The notes under the pieces are model-generated. The model did no database searches and had not been told where the DNA came from. It worked only from the letters and a program-made list of their open reading frames with translations. The position numbers and the translations under genes were made by a program. DNA of 64,000 bases from Azadirachta indica (taxonomy: Eukaryota > Streptophyta > Magnoliopsida > Sapindales > Meliaceae): positions 4,999,191 to 5,063,190 of the forward strand of contig CM040443.1 of assembly GCA_022749755.1 (NCBI GenBank), read 5' to 3'. Positions 1 to 13,621 of the stretch are shown piece after piece; within the stretch, counting starts at the first letter, position 1, and every line of letters starts with the position of its first letter.

Positions 1-137
1 AGAGTACAATGGATCCAAATAAACAAGAAATATAACAAGATCGAGCATTAACCAAATCTATATCTTAAAATAAAATAAAGTTTGTGAAAATGTAACATTG
101 AATCAAATGAATAATGTGATTAATCAAGAATCAGTAC

Positions 138-625
138 CGTCCAATTACGAGTTTTGGCCAATCTACGGGCAAGAGCATGAATGCAATAAGCAACATCTGC
201 TCGAGGCCGGATTGCTGATGTGGCAACCAGGATTTCTGCGACAATTTTTTCCATTTATTATCGAATCCAAAATAATTTCTAGGAAAATTAAAATAAAAAT
301 GGACCCATAAAATTGAAAATAATTTTTTTTTTTTAAAAAAAATTACTCACTCCTAAGATGCCTCTCTTTCGGAGGACACTCGACGTGGTTAGTAGCTTTG
401 ACTATCGCCACATCCAAATCCTAAAAATAGCAAAGGAAAATGGAACAAAACCGAATCAAATCAGAATCAAAATCGAATCTAAGAAGAAGAAGAAGAAGAA
501 GACTAAAATTGAACGAGGAAGAACGAAAACGGTACCGCATAATCACTGTTGACGTGAGCGAGACCGACTTTGGTGGTATCTTTGAGAGCGCCATAAGCTT
601 TCCTCCACGTCTGAAGCGTTCCCAT
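138..625 (-). CDS. AP180/PICALM-type ANTH-domain clathrin assembly protein, N-terminal part (gene continues off left edge)
   Basis: The product is an endocytic adaptor: ANTH proteins bind phosphoinositides at the plasma membrane and help recruit clathrin. Three coding exons are visible: 536-625 (start codon at 623-625), 351-420 and 138-235. Phases join without a break and give 86 residues beginning [19 protein letters not shown]. They include the family core with [19 protein letters not shown], the segment [18 protein letters not shown] and KTRNW. The donor at 137/136 is followed only by intron sequence to the window edge, so most of the ANTH domain and the C-terminal clathrin-binding tail lie outside. 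The start matches the usual MGTLQ-type N-terminus of one plant subfamily (from memory, Arabidopsis At1g14910/At2g01600). It lies on the same side of the DELLA gene as in those Arabidopsis loci. The family call is very secure; the exact paralogue is an inference. Confidence 0.93.
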
Positions 626-1592
626 TTGTACGGTACGGTACACCTCTTCGCCGCTCGGATCGCTCGCTCTGTTTCAGAATTTTATTTCAATTATTTCGCA
701 ATTATTTATTTCATTTATTTATATTTATTTATATCTATTTATTACGTGGTGTTGAGGGCTGCGTTCTCTCTGAATTTCCCAGAGAACACGAAATAAGAAC
801 TGATCAGAAGCCTGTGACAAATGCGTTTTTTTTATTTTTATTTAATTTGTGTGAAAATATTATTTGTTTATTTTATTAATTTAACAAAAAAAAAAAAAAT
901 TAAATTACTGATCTGGTGGCTTTTGGCGGCCCGTCTTTCGGTATGCGTCGTCATCATTGCCGCTTTCAGTATTGGTGGGGTCCACATTTTGCCATGCTGT
1001 CAGAAATTTTATTAACCGAAGGTAAATTTTTTATTACTTAAGGGCGTGTTTGGCATGTAAACTTGGTAACAATTTAATTTTTTTTTTATTTTTAACATTA
1101 TAATATATTAAGAAAACAAATTATTTTCAAATTCAACATCAATTATCTTCTTAATTTTTTTGGGTTTAAAATCTTATCAAGTAATTTTAGTTAACAAACT
1201 TACTCCTATACCAAGAATGAAGCCAATGTCAACTAACCAAATTCTAGAAGTCAATTAATTTTAATGGTGAAAGAAAAGGATCTACTCAATGCTGACTAAT
1301 ACATTAGCTTTGACGAAAACAATTAATTAACAATTAAGACAATTTTTTTACAGCAAGCCATTTAGATTAAATACTATTAATTAATTCACTTAAAATTTGA
1401 TTTAATTTAATTAAATTTTAAACAAATCAAAATTCAATTTTAATTTATAAAATATGAAAATATTAATTTTATATGTAATTTACCAATAATTTTTTTTTTT
1501 TTTTTGAAAAAGGGGGAAATTAAAGAATAACAGTTGCAGGTTGGATCACATGTGCCACGAGGAGGGTGACCTAAAATTGTTTCATTGTCTCT

Positions 1593-1620
1593 TAATTAAT
1601 TAATTAATTAATTAATTAAA
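1593..1620. repeat. (AATT)n microsatellite
   Basis: About seven uninterrupted TTAA/AATT tetranucleotide units lie in the AT-rich spacer. No function is implied. Confidence 0.85.
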
Positions 1621-2410
1621 AAATGATAATAATTTTTTTTTCATATTTATTGATTGGGTGGCAAAATGTTGTTGTCTCCTTGTTGGGTATGAGTTAATTT
1701 TCTCTTTTTTAAATTTCGACAATTATGCTACAATGTGTATGCATTCGGAGTTTTCAATGATAGTTGAAACTTTAAACTTAAGATTAAAATAATAATTATT
1801 AAGATCAATTTTAATTTATATTAAGACCTTAATGTTCATAAGTCACATAGATTATTTCATTTGTAAAACAAAAAAATTTCAAGAATTTTCAAAGTATAAA
1901 TGTATAAATTCCCAAATTTTAATGAAATAAAAATCACACAATTTTAATTATTTTAATATGTAAATCTTTTGCGATAGTTATTTAAAATGCATTAACGTTT
2001 AGTTGTCAATTTTGTTTATATAAAGAATAAAAATTTAAAATATGTTAATGTGTGATTGTGAATTTTGTTCATTAAATTGTTTGTTTATGAGATTAATTTA
2101 TTAAAAGTTATTATTTAATGAAATTGGTTTATGGGATGAATATTAGAATAAAAAGGCTTAATAAAATGGGAATTTAGGTGGTAGGGAAGAGAAATGATTT
2201 GTTTGGCGATTAATTTAGGTTTTGAGAGCAATAAAGTTGCCTTTTAACCAAAAGCAAATCATGCAAGAAAATGACTTCCAATCAAAGAAAGGAAGCCATT
2301 CATTTTTAAAAAATAAAGAAATAAAAAAAGTAAAGTAAAAAGTAAATAAAATAAAATCACAAAAGATTATTGAACAAGAAAGGAACCAAAAAAAAAACTA
2401 AATTCTATTA

Positions 2411-2441
<31 letters not shown>
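2411..2441. repeat. (AAAT)n microsatellite
   Basis: A run of AAATAAAT-type units followed by TTAATTAAT. It is a simple repeat in intergenic DNA. Confidence 0.85.
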
Positions 2442-2442
<1 letters not shown>

Positions 2443-3145
2443 AATTAATCTTGGTGGTTGGGGAACTAATAAAAGAAAAACAGTTACAAGTATGAATCGA
2501 TGAAGATGGATTGGGAATTGTTGAGTGGTCGAATAACACAAAAAATAAATAAATAAAATTAATGAATTAAAAATATGAGTCAAAAGAGTTGTGTTTTATG
2601 TTTGGTGTTAAACTTTGTTAGATGACTTTGTTCTGTTTTCCAATAGCAAATATGTTTTTGTTTATATAGAAGATGAGGGTGTTGAATGGTCAAAAAAAAC
2701 ACATAATATTATTTTTTTTTTTATGAATTTTGTTTTCAAAAGTTTTAGATAACCTTTGATTTTACTTTCACTATGATCAAATTAAGCAATAAATATGCAT
2801 AATAATCCATAAATTACATGAATGATGTATGCCTACAATAAGCTTAAAATTACATATATACTTCAATTGTTTGTAATAAATTATCAAAAATATGTTTTTA
2901 TTTATTATTTGACTAAAATTGAAGGACCTAGTTGTTATTATCTGAAACTACATATTGGTAGCGTTAATTATTGGAAGAGTAATTTTTTCCGACCAAGATA
3001 TGGAAAATCCCAAGCAGATCTCCAACCCCCAGCATCCAAAATTCAACAAAATTTAATGATAAATAAATAACATTAATAATTGGTTGGTGGAAGAGTTGTG
3101 GGGATGTTTAGTTTTAATTTATACAGGAAGTACATTTATGAAGTG

Positions 3146-3177
<32 letters not shown>

Positions 3178-3358
3178 CATATAACAGGGAAACTGTACAG
3201 ACTTTTGGTGATGGATGCAGGCAGCAATCAACTTACACAGAAGATTTCCTGTTCCTGGAACAACAAGAGATGATGGTTTTTGCAGGATTTTAAGCCGAAA
3301 ATGTTGTACTCACTGTTATGAAACCGCGAAGAAGTATTGAAATCGGGGATTGGTTCGA

Positions 3359-4751
3359 TCACATAATGAGATCATCGAGGAATGGTAGCTTTATGGCTCC
3401 AGAAGCAACTAGAAGTGATAAAGTCCATATTGGTAGAATCCATTTACATACCAGCATCAGAATTCCTTTTCCTGCATAGCAATTTTAGACGATAGGAAAT
3501 TATAACAGAAAGAATTTATATATATGAAAATAAGAAGCTATACTACTAGAATGGGAAAAGCAAACCATTAAAGATATATGTATATTGTAGCATAAGAAGT
3601 AAACAAACACCGAAGAGATATATTGGTGCTTAATCAAGTATGAACAAGCTAGAAAGTAACTTCTCGAACTTTAATAATGTCTTGTGGTATCGTTTGTGGG
3701 ATTGAATTGTTGTGATTTTTAATCATTGTTGTGAAGATATAAGTAGACGAGTAGTTGATAAACATTAGTTATTAAGTAAAAATAAGTGTTTACTAAATTT
3801 TTTTAACTGTTTTATTTTTAAATTTTAGTAAAAATATAAAAGTTTCGAAATCACTATAATAAATATGTAGAAAAAAAAATTACTTGTTTCAATTTTTTCT
3901 TCTAAAGATATATATATTTGTAACGAGCATGCATGTTGTTGCTTCTACTTATAAGCAATTCAGCTACATTATTTGCTAATCATAATTAATAATCTTGTGA
4001 AAAGCTAACTGAAATTAGTATTAATTCATGATTTTCCAAATTCTGAAATTAAAAGAAAGAAACCAAGGAGGGAAAGTGAAAATTAAAATACATACTGGAT
4101 GATCGAAGCCTTTCTTCTGTGTTGGTAGCAACCCACTCTCCTGTCTTACGAAGTTGCTTCTGAACTGGTCCGTCAAATACATCACTAAAATCTGGCAAAA
4201 TACCATTGTACACTATATCTTTCTCCTCCAAATCCCTGCTCAATTATCATTTAAAAATTAAGAAGAAACGATATTGAAATCAGAAAGTGGGAAATTAAAC
4301 ATTAGTATCAAACAAGATCAGACATTAATCATTTCTACTATATGCATTATTATTATTAGTGCTTTTGGAGAAAGCACTTTCGGTAAAAGCTTTCTGCAGA
4401 AAAGCAATAGTGTTGCTATCATCAATTCATTCATCAGTTTAGAATCAAGAAATTTAGTACTCCAAGAAACAAACATATTTACTTGGGTTCTGCATCACGA
4501 AAAGTTCCAGCACCAATGGCGCGTTCGATTTGCATGATGGAGAGCTGTTGTTGCTGTCGTGACTTGTGCTTATGCTTCTGCTTCTGCATGGGCAATTGTT
4601 GATGGTTCTTTGACTTTGTGGGTAGTTTTGTAGGCTTTGTTTCACGCATTGGAGACTTAGGAGAAGTGGTAGAAGAAGAAGAAGAAGAGTTGTCTGTAAG
4701 AGAAGCTCGAGTTATGTAATGAAAAGTGGATAAACAAGACACGGTTGTCAT
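3359..4751 (-). CDS. CRR3: CRR3-like chloroplast NDH complex protein
   Basis: In Arabidopsis, CRR3 is needed for accumulation of the chloroplast NAD(P)H dehydrogenase-like complex, which runs cyclic electron flow round photosystem I at the thylakoid membrane. Three exons join in phase: 4483-4751, 4096-4235 and 3359-3471 (stop at 3359-3361), giving 173 residues, close to the 174 I recall for the Arabidopsis protein. Residues 1 to about 65 are rich in Ser, Thr, Pro, Lys and Gln, as in a plastid transit peptide. Then come IERAIGAGTFRDAEP, a conserved middle with EEKDIVYNGILPDFSDVFDG and QLRKTGEWV, and one hydrophobic C-terminal segment (KWILPIWTLSLLVASGAIKL) before the end LPFLDDLIM. Its place next to an ANTH gene on the DELLA side matches the Arabidopsis order At2g01570-01590-01600 as I remember it. 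The protein similarity is from memory, so the symbol is probable rather than proven. Confidence 0.75.
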
Positions 4752-5375
4752 CTTAGTTAGTTTCTGCTTCTGCTTCTGCTTCTGTTCCTGCTAGTTGTGT
4801 TTCTTTTGCTTCTTATGGTTATGGAGATTGCTGGCGCACTGAACTGAAGCTGTGAAGTGGAAATGTCATCAAATTATAAGGATATTTTTCTAAACGGGAA
4901 AGGATAAGATTTGAGGTACAACATTTTGTGGCAGAAGGCGCAACCTGTTAAGCTTTATACATAAAAAATCAATTATTAACATTTTGCTTTTAGAAAAAAG
5001 AAAAAACAAATTAGTTAGCAGAATGAATAGACTTTCTAACACTGTACAAGAGCACGATAGTAAATTTTATTATCCTCTCCTGAAATTCATTAAAATATAT
5101 AAAAAAAAAAGTGTAAAAATATAATTACAAACTATGTTACTTCTATTTAACTTCAAAAGCAACATCCACCCAACACTTCACAGTTGAACTTAATTATTTG
5201 GTTCCACAGCAACTGTGACTTAAAAATTCTTCTTCCCGTTTCAAATGTCGTAAACATTTTAATGGTGAATCACTACTGAAAACTGTATCAAGTCAAAGTG
5301 GTTCTGGAATGAAGCAAATATGGTTTTTACATCATTTACACATTGTCTAATCATAACTAATAGTTTTCCTCTGTA

Positions 5376-8300
5376 TCATATAGGTAAATTTCTCAGCAAA
5401 CGAAGTGCTATTGTCCAATGTGGTCTCTGTGATAGAACAATTCTCCTCAAAGCTGGAACTGCTCCAGCAGCTATAATTGTTGAATGATTTTCACTGTCCA
5501 TGCTCAGATTATACAGTATTGCTAACCCTGCTTCCACAGCCCTATCACTTCCTTCTTCTATCAGCTTCACCAATGGAAAGATTGCTCCCTTGGAAGCAAC
5601 AGTTCGAGTGGGATCAACTACCCCTTCAGACACAATCCTGTTCAGTTCAACAACTGCAGCTTCCCGTGCTTCTGGAGAGAGAGAAGATTTCATCTGCTCA
5701 ATAAGTCTCGGGATTGTCTCATAAAGAGTTACCTCCATGTTGATTGGATTTTCAAAATCTAGGTTAGGGCCGGACAGGCAACTCAACTTAACAAGGCAAG
5801 CAGCAACCCAGTCTTTATAGTGAAGAGGGATATTTGATTTGAGGATTTTCCGAAGCAATTTAGTGAAATGGGTGGAATTTATGGTTTGGCAAAACTGCTT
5901 AGAGTCAAGCAATTTCGTTAGTAAACGGGATCCTGCAGAGATTGCAAGACAAGCTTCTTCAACATCAAGGGCATACTTTTCTGGCTGCTGACCTTCAATA
6001 TCGGATTCTGTATCTGCAGTATTTCAAATACATGCTAAAACATCACACATAAACAGCTGGAACAATAACATAAACTGTCTCTATTTACTTGAATATAGGA
6101 TTACAAATAATAATAAACAAGAAAACAGGTATATTGACAGGCCCATGTTGGCGATATACCCATTATTTTACAATTTCATACAATGACTATAATTTCAAAG
6201 AAAAAAATTTGTGCATATAAGCTGTGCTTTAATTTCATTTTGTTGCTCATGGTTCACTGCTGTAATGCAAGCGTAGATTTAAGAGTTTGCTAATGGAAAT
6301 AACCTTCACTTCACTACAAGCAAGGTTACAACACAGAATTTAACCCTACAAATTTTACACAGAGCAAGCATGTAATCCATGGCAACTTTGTACCAACAGG
6401 GAACTAACAGGGTTAAACTCAGATATGGACGTTTTACAATACGGGAGAAACTTAGTCGGAGACTGAAAGAAATTGTTTCGCATACCTTCCAAAGCTTTTT
6501 GTTGGAAAATGGCTTCCAAACCAGATTCAATTTCCAGTGAAGTGATTGTGTCCATGCTTGGGTCAATAACCGTTATGAACTCAAGGATAGAAGCTGCCTT
6601 CCTCTGTAGATTCGGATACGAGGTTTTCATAATGCTAATCACGCAATTAATGAAGACAGAGTCCAGCACTTCTTTCCTAAATCAGGTCAAACACAGATAA
6701 AATCCAATCAAAAGTTAGCTCTTAACGTTTCTTACAAAATAAAAAATTTATAATATTAGTGTAGATCTATGAATTCCTTACCTAGTCCCACCAGCAAATC
6801 AAAGTTATCAGATTCAAGTCTAAGTTACTTAGCATGATCAGTCTCGAGTTATCTCACACCAAACTGGTTATCAGTAGGTTGAGTCCAGGTTATATCATCC
6901 TTGATTCCACTCTAGATGTATAATCTATGTTTAACTTTTCTTATTCACCCACACAGTTTCCTTTTACCAAATTATTAATTACATAAATAGGTCAAGGGAT
7001 TGAATTTGGGTAAAGCAGCTTAATCTGGCAGAAACAACCAAACTCTTCCCAGCCATAAATGAGAAGACATGACTGCTGGCACAAGAAGCTACTGCCTAAA
7101 CTGATGCTAATTATCATAGTTCAGCTTCTACAATTAATTCATATCGAGAACCATGCTACAATTTATGCTACAACAAAAATTATGATTTACAAAAGTTATA
7201 AGCAGATGAAGATTTTCTTAAATCAGAATAATCAGTACAGAAAGCAATTTTTCTGTAAAATGGAGAATTGAAACAATTGTTAAAAAGAAAATGTTTTCTG
7301 CAGAAAGTTCAACGCACTTTGTCTCTAAAGGACAAATGTTGGAGGCAAACTTTATGAGAAGAAATTGCTTCCCTTTGTTTAACTATTAAGCATGAACCTA
7401 GCCTGCTCCTCTTCTAGACAAAAATGTCAAACTTGCTACCACCTAGTGCAAGACACCTGTTATGAAAACTACTAAATTTTGATCACTTTGTTTTGTATCC
7501 TTATGTTGTGAATGATAAACGACCATTTAGTAACAAACAATAACGACCACCAGAACAGAATAGGACTATGGAGAGGAAAAATAAGTTGATAGTGATAAGA
7601 AAAAATCAACCCAAATAGCTTTAGGATACTAAAAGGGAAAATGAAAGGAAAGAAAAAGAGAAAAAACCTCATTTTGGTTCCTGATACAGGTATATCAGCC
7701 ATATTTCCAGTTAATTCTGTAGAAGCATCAAGGCTTTTTGCAGCATCTAATGCCTTTTTTGTTCCATTAACTGGTCCATCATAAAACTGGAATGCATCAA
7801 CATGCTAGGTGAGTTAATAGAACACCATAAGCATTTTATGATATGCCGAAAGAAAGGACCGACTAACCTTTGATTTCATTTCTTTACTTGGGTCGAGGAT
7901 GCGACCAAGTGTATCCAATGTCTGCATAGCAGCAAAATTTCAAGTAATCATCAACACTAAGTTCAAATCAATTTTCAGGAAATTTCTACACAGGCGAATA
8001 CAACAAGACCTTTTCCATCAAGTTTTCAGAGATGTCCGAGCACTTTAGAGTATCAACCAAAGGATATAGAGCACTTTCGGCTTCCATAATCTGGCAAACA
8101 ACATAACTGCATCAAGAAAGTAATGGAAAATGTTAATTCTGAAATATGACATATCAAATCAAACAGAATATAATATTAAGCTGAAGACACTATTAACACT
8201 CGAAGATTAGCCCTTCAGATGTGAAGAGGATCCATCAGTGAAGAGATATGTTGAACAATGATATAAGGATCAGAATCTGACATGCAAATCTGGAAGGACA

Positions 8301-11300
8301 AAAGACTATAATGATAGCAAAAATGACGTATCAACTCACTACCCTAACACGGGTTTTGTCTGCTAATAGTAGAGACCCAGTTGTCGATTTGCAAATTATC
8401 AATTTGTGAACCAAAAAATGTCTTAAAAGGAATAAAATAAAACATAAGTTTGGTACTGCCCGTAGAATTTGAAAAGGGAAATGAAACTACCTGAGAGACA
8501 GTCTCTCCAAAGCATGTGTTACAGACAATCTGACCGCATCACTGCTATGATCCAAAAGCTGAACCAAATGCTTGATAGCTCCAGCTTCCTTGAATGAAAT
8601 CCGCATATGTTCATTGATAGATACATCTGCAATTGACTCTGCAGCTCTTATTATGGCTCTTTCATCTTCAAGTCCAAGTATCAAAACTAACCGTGCCACC
8701 CCATCCATCCATGGCAAAAGAGTTAGCTGCCGATCAGTGGGAAATTCAGACTCAGGTTGCCTCCCATCTTCTGATTCTATAGCCCCAATGCGAGCAAGAA
8801 AATGTTGCTTAGCCCTTCCAACCATTGCATTCATCTTGGCTTCCTCAATGTTCACATTTTCCTCATTAATATTCAATCCAAGCAGTAATTCATTGGCACC
8901 ATACCTCGAAGGCCCTTGTGAAGTCCGTTCAATCTCAGTACCGTCTGGTAAACTAGGCCATGAATGCAGTTCAGGTCTGAAAGACTTATATGCAGCTGCA
9001 CCAACCATGGGGACAGGAACCAGACCTTCCTCAATAATTAGGATTCTGTAATATTCGTCCTTAGCAAGTTCAATCAATGCATTTCTTGCTTCCTTTCGTA
9101 TAACTTTGGATCCTTCCTCATCAGTTTTTAAGAGTTTTGCCTACAAAAAGTACCCAAGATAATTAGTGTATGTTGTTATGATTAATTTTTAAGAGCTTCT
9201 CCATTAATCGTTAATATGTGATTTCTCTACAAATTCATCCCAACTTAATCCGCGGCAGTCAATAACATTGTTATTGCAGTCTGCAAATGGTGTTGAAATT
9301 TTGAAACAAACATGTGGAGATACTTACATGTGTTGAAAACCATGAAAATGAGTCCATGTGGCACTCTCCACATGGTGTCCCAACATACCATTGTTTTACA
9401 CTTACTCAGCAGATAATACAATTCAATCCAAAATTGTAAGTGCAATTGTTGAACGCCAAATAGGAAAGGTTTATATTTTAACTTGTAATTTTAAAAGAAA
9501 AAAATGCCAAACACCCTCCTTTCAATGTCTACATTAAACTCCCACATACATTAATAAACCCCACATATATTAATACATTGTTAGAGCCAAAAACTGAAAA
9601 CATCACTCCCATACAAGATTTCAGTTATATTTTTTTATTAAATAACCTAGAAATCTTAGAGGTGTACACCAAGTTTCAAACTGGGGACTACTACCAAACC
9701 CTTTAACTCAGTTAGTTATGAAAGCTACAGGATATAATGCCCACCACAGGTATTCTTGGGGATATGAACCTCTGACCTCAAGGTTCGAAATTAAACCATA
9801 CTATTCAACCCACCCCATGGCAGTGATTTCAATTATATTATCTGACACTGCTCTTTGGGAAGCTATTAAGAACACCTACAAAGTCAAAATAATGTGAGCA
9901 TAATGTGGATGTTTGTATCATCTATATCATCTAACCAAACCCTTGCACATCCCAAACTCATCATTTTACAAAGTCAAAATAATGTTTGTATAATTCTGAG
10001 ATATGAAGGCCTCTGTGGAAGTCTCCAGTCCATTAAAGATGCCATATCACATATATCGCAAACATAACAGAAGCTTCATATAAAAAATCATGCAAGACCA
10101 AGAAGGTAGTTGTGGTAATTCACAAACCCCAACCTCAATTTCTCCTTCATTGTTCTTCCCTTTTCCCTTATTTTACTGCTTTTTTTTTATTTACTTACTA
10201 TAATTAAACATCATTCCCCACTGATAAACAAAAGAAACACAGACTTACCAATTTTGGAATAACACCTAATTCAACCATTATGTTGTGATTAGAATGGCTT
10301 AATGCCAAATTTGCCAAAACTCCTCCAGCTGCTTCCTTCAGTTTAATGTCCTCATCTTCTAGAGACTTAATAAGTAATGGCAGAATATCACTATTGGCAA
10401 TCTTCAATCGCAGCTTCTCATCCACAGATATGTTCCACAAAACACATATACTTTGTTCTTTCACCTGTGGAAATAAGTACAGGATGCGCCTCAATTTCCC
10501 AAAACCATGAAGATAAGGAGAGAAATTCCAATGGTGAGATACCTCTCCTATACCTCAGAAGTTAAGGAAGGTCGACTCAGCAATCCTGTAATCTCTTCTA
10601 TTGCTCCACTTTCTGCTACAGAGTCTCTGTATACATTAATTGAAGATATTGATCGTAAAAGACCTGCAGCTGCTTCACACGCTGCAGTAGACTCTGATTT
10701 TAGAAGGTTAATGGTGAGATTTACACAGCCACTGAATTGCATTATATTATCAATGCACTTCTTTCCGCCTAATGAGTATTTCCACAGTGCCACTATTGCT
10801 TGTTCTCTGTCAAGTGGATCATAGTCCAGACCAAGCATCCGAACAAAGAGCGCAACATAACTGTCACCAAAAGTAGAAGAGCTATCTTTCATTTCTTTAA
10901 TATCCTGAAATCAAAGTGACAAGATGCATCACTATGTAGCTTGGACAGAAGAACAAGCATCTTGCTTTATTAAGCATAGCACCATCAATAAAAGAATCAA
11001 AACTCTAGATATTGAATAAAGCCTGCAATCTTTGAATAAAAAAATGAACCATAGAACACAAAAAGAAATGCTCACCAGCACTATTTTATCATGGTAACAT
11101 CATTGGGATATTGCGCAACAGTTCAACATACGAAAAAAATAATTGAGGATGAATTTGGGATTTACGACAATGCAATAACCCATGTCAATTACAACGATTC
11201 CAATAGTATCTACCTACTTGCCTCGAAGGCATATTCTGGAATCAGAATGCACTACAGAACTCAACTGTAATCAAACAAATCTATCCGAATTCACAAAATA

Positions 11301-12089
11301 AAAAAAAATGAGTTCATCTTACTTTAAATTGAACTCAAATTGGAGTCAAAACATTATTTCTAAAAAACCTTTTGCTAGGACGACCAATTGAAATTCAGTA
11401 GGTGTCATTTCTCAATCTTTTTCAAAAACTTGTAATGAAGGCTTAGTGTTTTCACAACAGTTCTGCGACATGATCTCGTTAACAAAGTGTTTGCCTTTGA
11501 ATAAAAGAACTCCTCTAACTGCAACTGCTTCACTAATATACCATCACATTGGAAAAATATAGAAAAGCATGAGGAAGTTAACAATGGGAATTCTTATTTT
11601 CACTCCATTTTGAAAATCGTAACAAACCGATGACATAATTTAAATGAAAAACCATCATTCAATCCCCAGAAATTCAATTTCCCAATGCAAAGAAACCCAT
11701 TATCGCTATAAACTGAACTATAACAAGCAAAGCACGGGCTTAAAATTCCTTCCATGTCAAAAAAAAAAACCTTCATAGAAATCCCAGTTTTCAATATGCC
11801 GCATAACACAAAAAAAAAAAAAAAAACTTACAACAGCAGAAGATTGTTGTGGAGAGGCATCAGCCGCACCATCGCCATTAGTAACTCTTGCAAGAACTGT
11901 ACGGACAGAAAGTAATTTGGGCTTGAAGAAAAACAAACTATGACGAGAGTTACACTGACACGAGGACAAAGCTGCAGGCTTTCTTCTTCTGCTGGGTACT
12001 GCAGTGACGGCGTTTATAACTATGTACTGAAGACTTGGAAACTTGATGTTGCAGTGAATTGCTGGGATTGTTGAAGGAGCCAACGTCAT
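5376..12089 (-). CDS. Armadillo-repeat protein, probably plastid-targeted (At1g23180-like)
   Basis: Function is not established; ARM repeats normally form a protein-binding solenoid. Nine coding exons, all phase-compatible: 11832-12089, 10554-10904, 10249-10464, 8491-9140, 8010-8106, 7868-7921, 7668-7786, 6486-6676 and 5376-6013, giving 857 residues. Residues 1 to about 70 are rich in Ser and Arg with few acidic residues (MTLAPSTIPAIHCNIKFPSL at the start, then SRRRKP), which suggests a chloroplast transit peptide. ARM-like units are plain around residues 160-280 (AAAGLLRSISSI, SICVLWNISVDEKLRLKIA, AAGGVLANLALSHSNHNIM), near 440-490 (AAESIADVSINEHMRISFKE) and in the last 130 residues (AGLAILYNLSMDSENHSTII, then AGAVPALRRIV). 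The start is the first Met of the open first exon. The exon 4/5 join was chosen to give LSLSYVVCQIMEAE in frame; an AG closer to MEAE would be out of phase. Confidence 0.88.
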
Positions 12090-12443
12090 TTCGCAGCTGA
12101 AATGGCGAGAAAATGAGGATTTGAAAGAGGGTTTTTACTCGGTTTTGGGCACTGAATTTTCTGAAAATTTTAGTATGGCGTTTGGAACATTTGGGACATG
12201 CACTGTTTCTGTTTGGCTACCAGGAAACTCCGAGAATTTTGAGAATTTTTTTCTTTTTTAGGAAATAGAATTTTGATATTTGAATCGTGGAATAATATAG
12301 TTGAGCAGTGGGTCTCAGGTTTATTTACTTATAAAAGATAAAAGAAATTTTATTTATTCATGAGATGAAAAATGAAAATGGTTATAATATCTAGGCAAAA
12401 ATATTACTTTACAGGATAAAAATTTATTTTTTTAATATATTTA

Positions 12444-13621
12444 CGAGGGATTTTAACACATACTTACCCGAAAGTTTAACATTTTAACACTTAAATAAAA
12501 TATTTAAGAAAAGGCACACTTACCTCCCCTGAACCATTAATTGACCATTTAATTTTTTTTGTATGAATATAATACCCTTAATTGCTTCAAATTAAAGTAT
12601 AAAAAATTTAATTTTTATGTAATCAAAAATAATTTTAATTTATATTTATTTAAAAATTAAAAATTAAAAATTTAATTAATGACAATTTAATTTAATAATT
12701 TTAGTTTACGTGTATTTAATATTTATTGAAATTAAGAATTTAATTAATGATAATTTAACTCGATAATTTTATTTTACATTTATTTAATATTTACTCAAAA
12801 TAAGAATTTAATTTTTATTCATATATCATACTTATCCAAATCTCAATTCCTAATATGCAAAGCCGCCACTTTTCTTACTCTCCTCTTTTGCAAATTCTTT
12901 AGTAATAAATTATATTTTTTTTATTTCACTAAACAATTTCATAACTTTATCAATTTCACTCTTCTTATAAAAACACTTTAATACAAAATTTATGTCATAT
13001 GCTTTCATATTAAATCTATACTTCAATATCAATCTGACTCATAAAGTAAATGTAAACTTTTGAATTTACACAAAAAATTTAATGGAATTATGCAATGACA
13101 GAAAATTAGAAAAAATATCAATAAGACTAAATTGCTAATTTTAAATATCATTAAATAAACTTTTAATTTAAATAAATATTAAATGAATATAAATTATAAT
13201 CCAAAATTTTAATTATTTTAATTTTTTTAACATCAAATAAATTAAAATTGAGTTTTTTAAACTTTATTTTGAAGTAATTAAGGGTATTATAATCATATAA
13301 ATAAAATTGAATGGTCAATTGACAGTTCAAGGGAGATAAGTATGTCTTTTTTTAAAATATCCATCTAAATGTTAAAATCGTAAATTAAATTGTCATTTAT
13401 TAAATTTTTAATTTTTAAATAAATATAAATTAAAATTATTTTTAATTTCATATAAATTAAATTTTTTATACTTTACTTTGAAGTAATTAAAAGTATTATA
13501 ATCATATAAATAAAATTAGATGGTCAACTAATAGTTTAAGAGAGGTAAGTACACTTTTTCTTAAACTTTTCAATTAAATGTTTAAATTTCAAACTTCAGG
13601 AGAAGTATGTGTTAAAATCCC
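12444..13621. mobile_element. Non-autonomous fold-back/MITE-like element with 19-bp perfect terminal inverted repeats
   Basis: The left end (447-465) reads GGGATTTTAACACATACTT, and its exact reverse complement ends at 13621. Similarity between the arms continues inward for roughly 200 bp: the left arm carries ACCTCCCCTGAACCATTAA, the right arm has the matching AGAGGTAAGTACACTTT type of sequence. A second right-arm-like segment lies inside at about 13255-13385, so the element is internally duplicated. An 8-bp direct repeat TATATTTA flanks it (12436-12443 and 13622-13629), as expected of a target-site duplication of hAT or Mutator type. No coding sequence is visible. It lies between the ARM gene promoter and the 3' end of TFCE. 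Confidence 0.8.

Larger units (their letters stand above)
626..3358. other. AT-rich spacer with the leader/promoter side of the ANTH gene
   Basis: Positions 626 to about 1020 are the least AT-biased part and probably carry the 5' leader and promoter of the minus-strand ANTH gene. From about 1020 to 3300 I see only AT-rich sequence with long A or T runs, an AATT microsatellite near 1593-1618, an AATA/AAAT array near 2411-2441 and a T run near 3147-3172. The 3' leader of the CRR3-like gene must end just left of 3359. The short ORFs here have no recognisable composition or similarity. Confidence 0.6.

Noticed and set aside
1035..1215. Possible MITE with ends GGGCGTGTTTGGCATG and CTATACCAAGAATG
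   Set aside because: The ends are not convincingly inverted and no target duplication is visible.
8572..9051. 159-codon plus-strand ORF opposite exon 4 of the ARM-repeat gene
   Set aside because: Antisense shadow; the sense frame joins eight other exons in phase.
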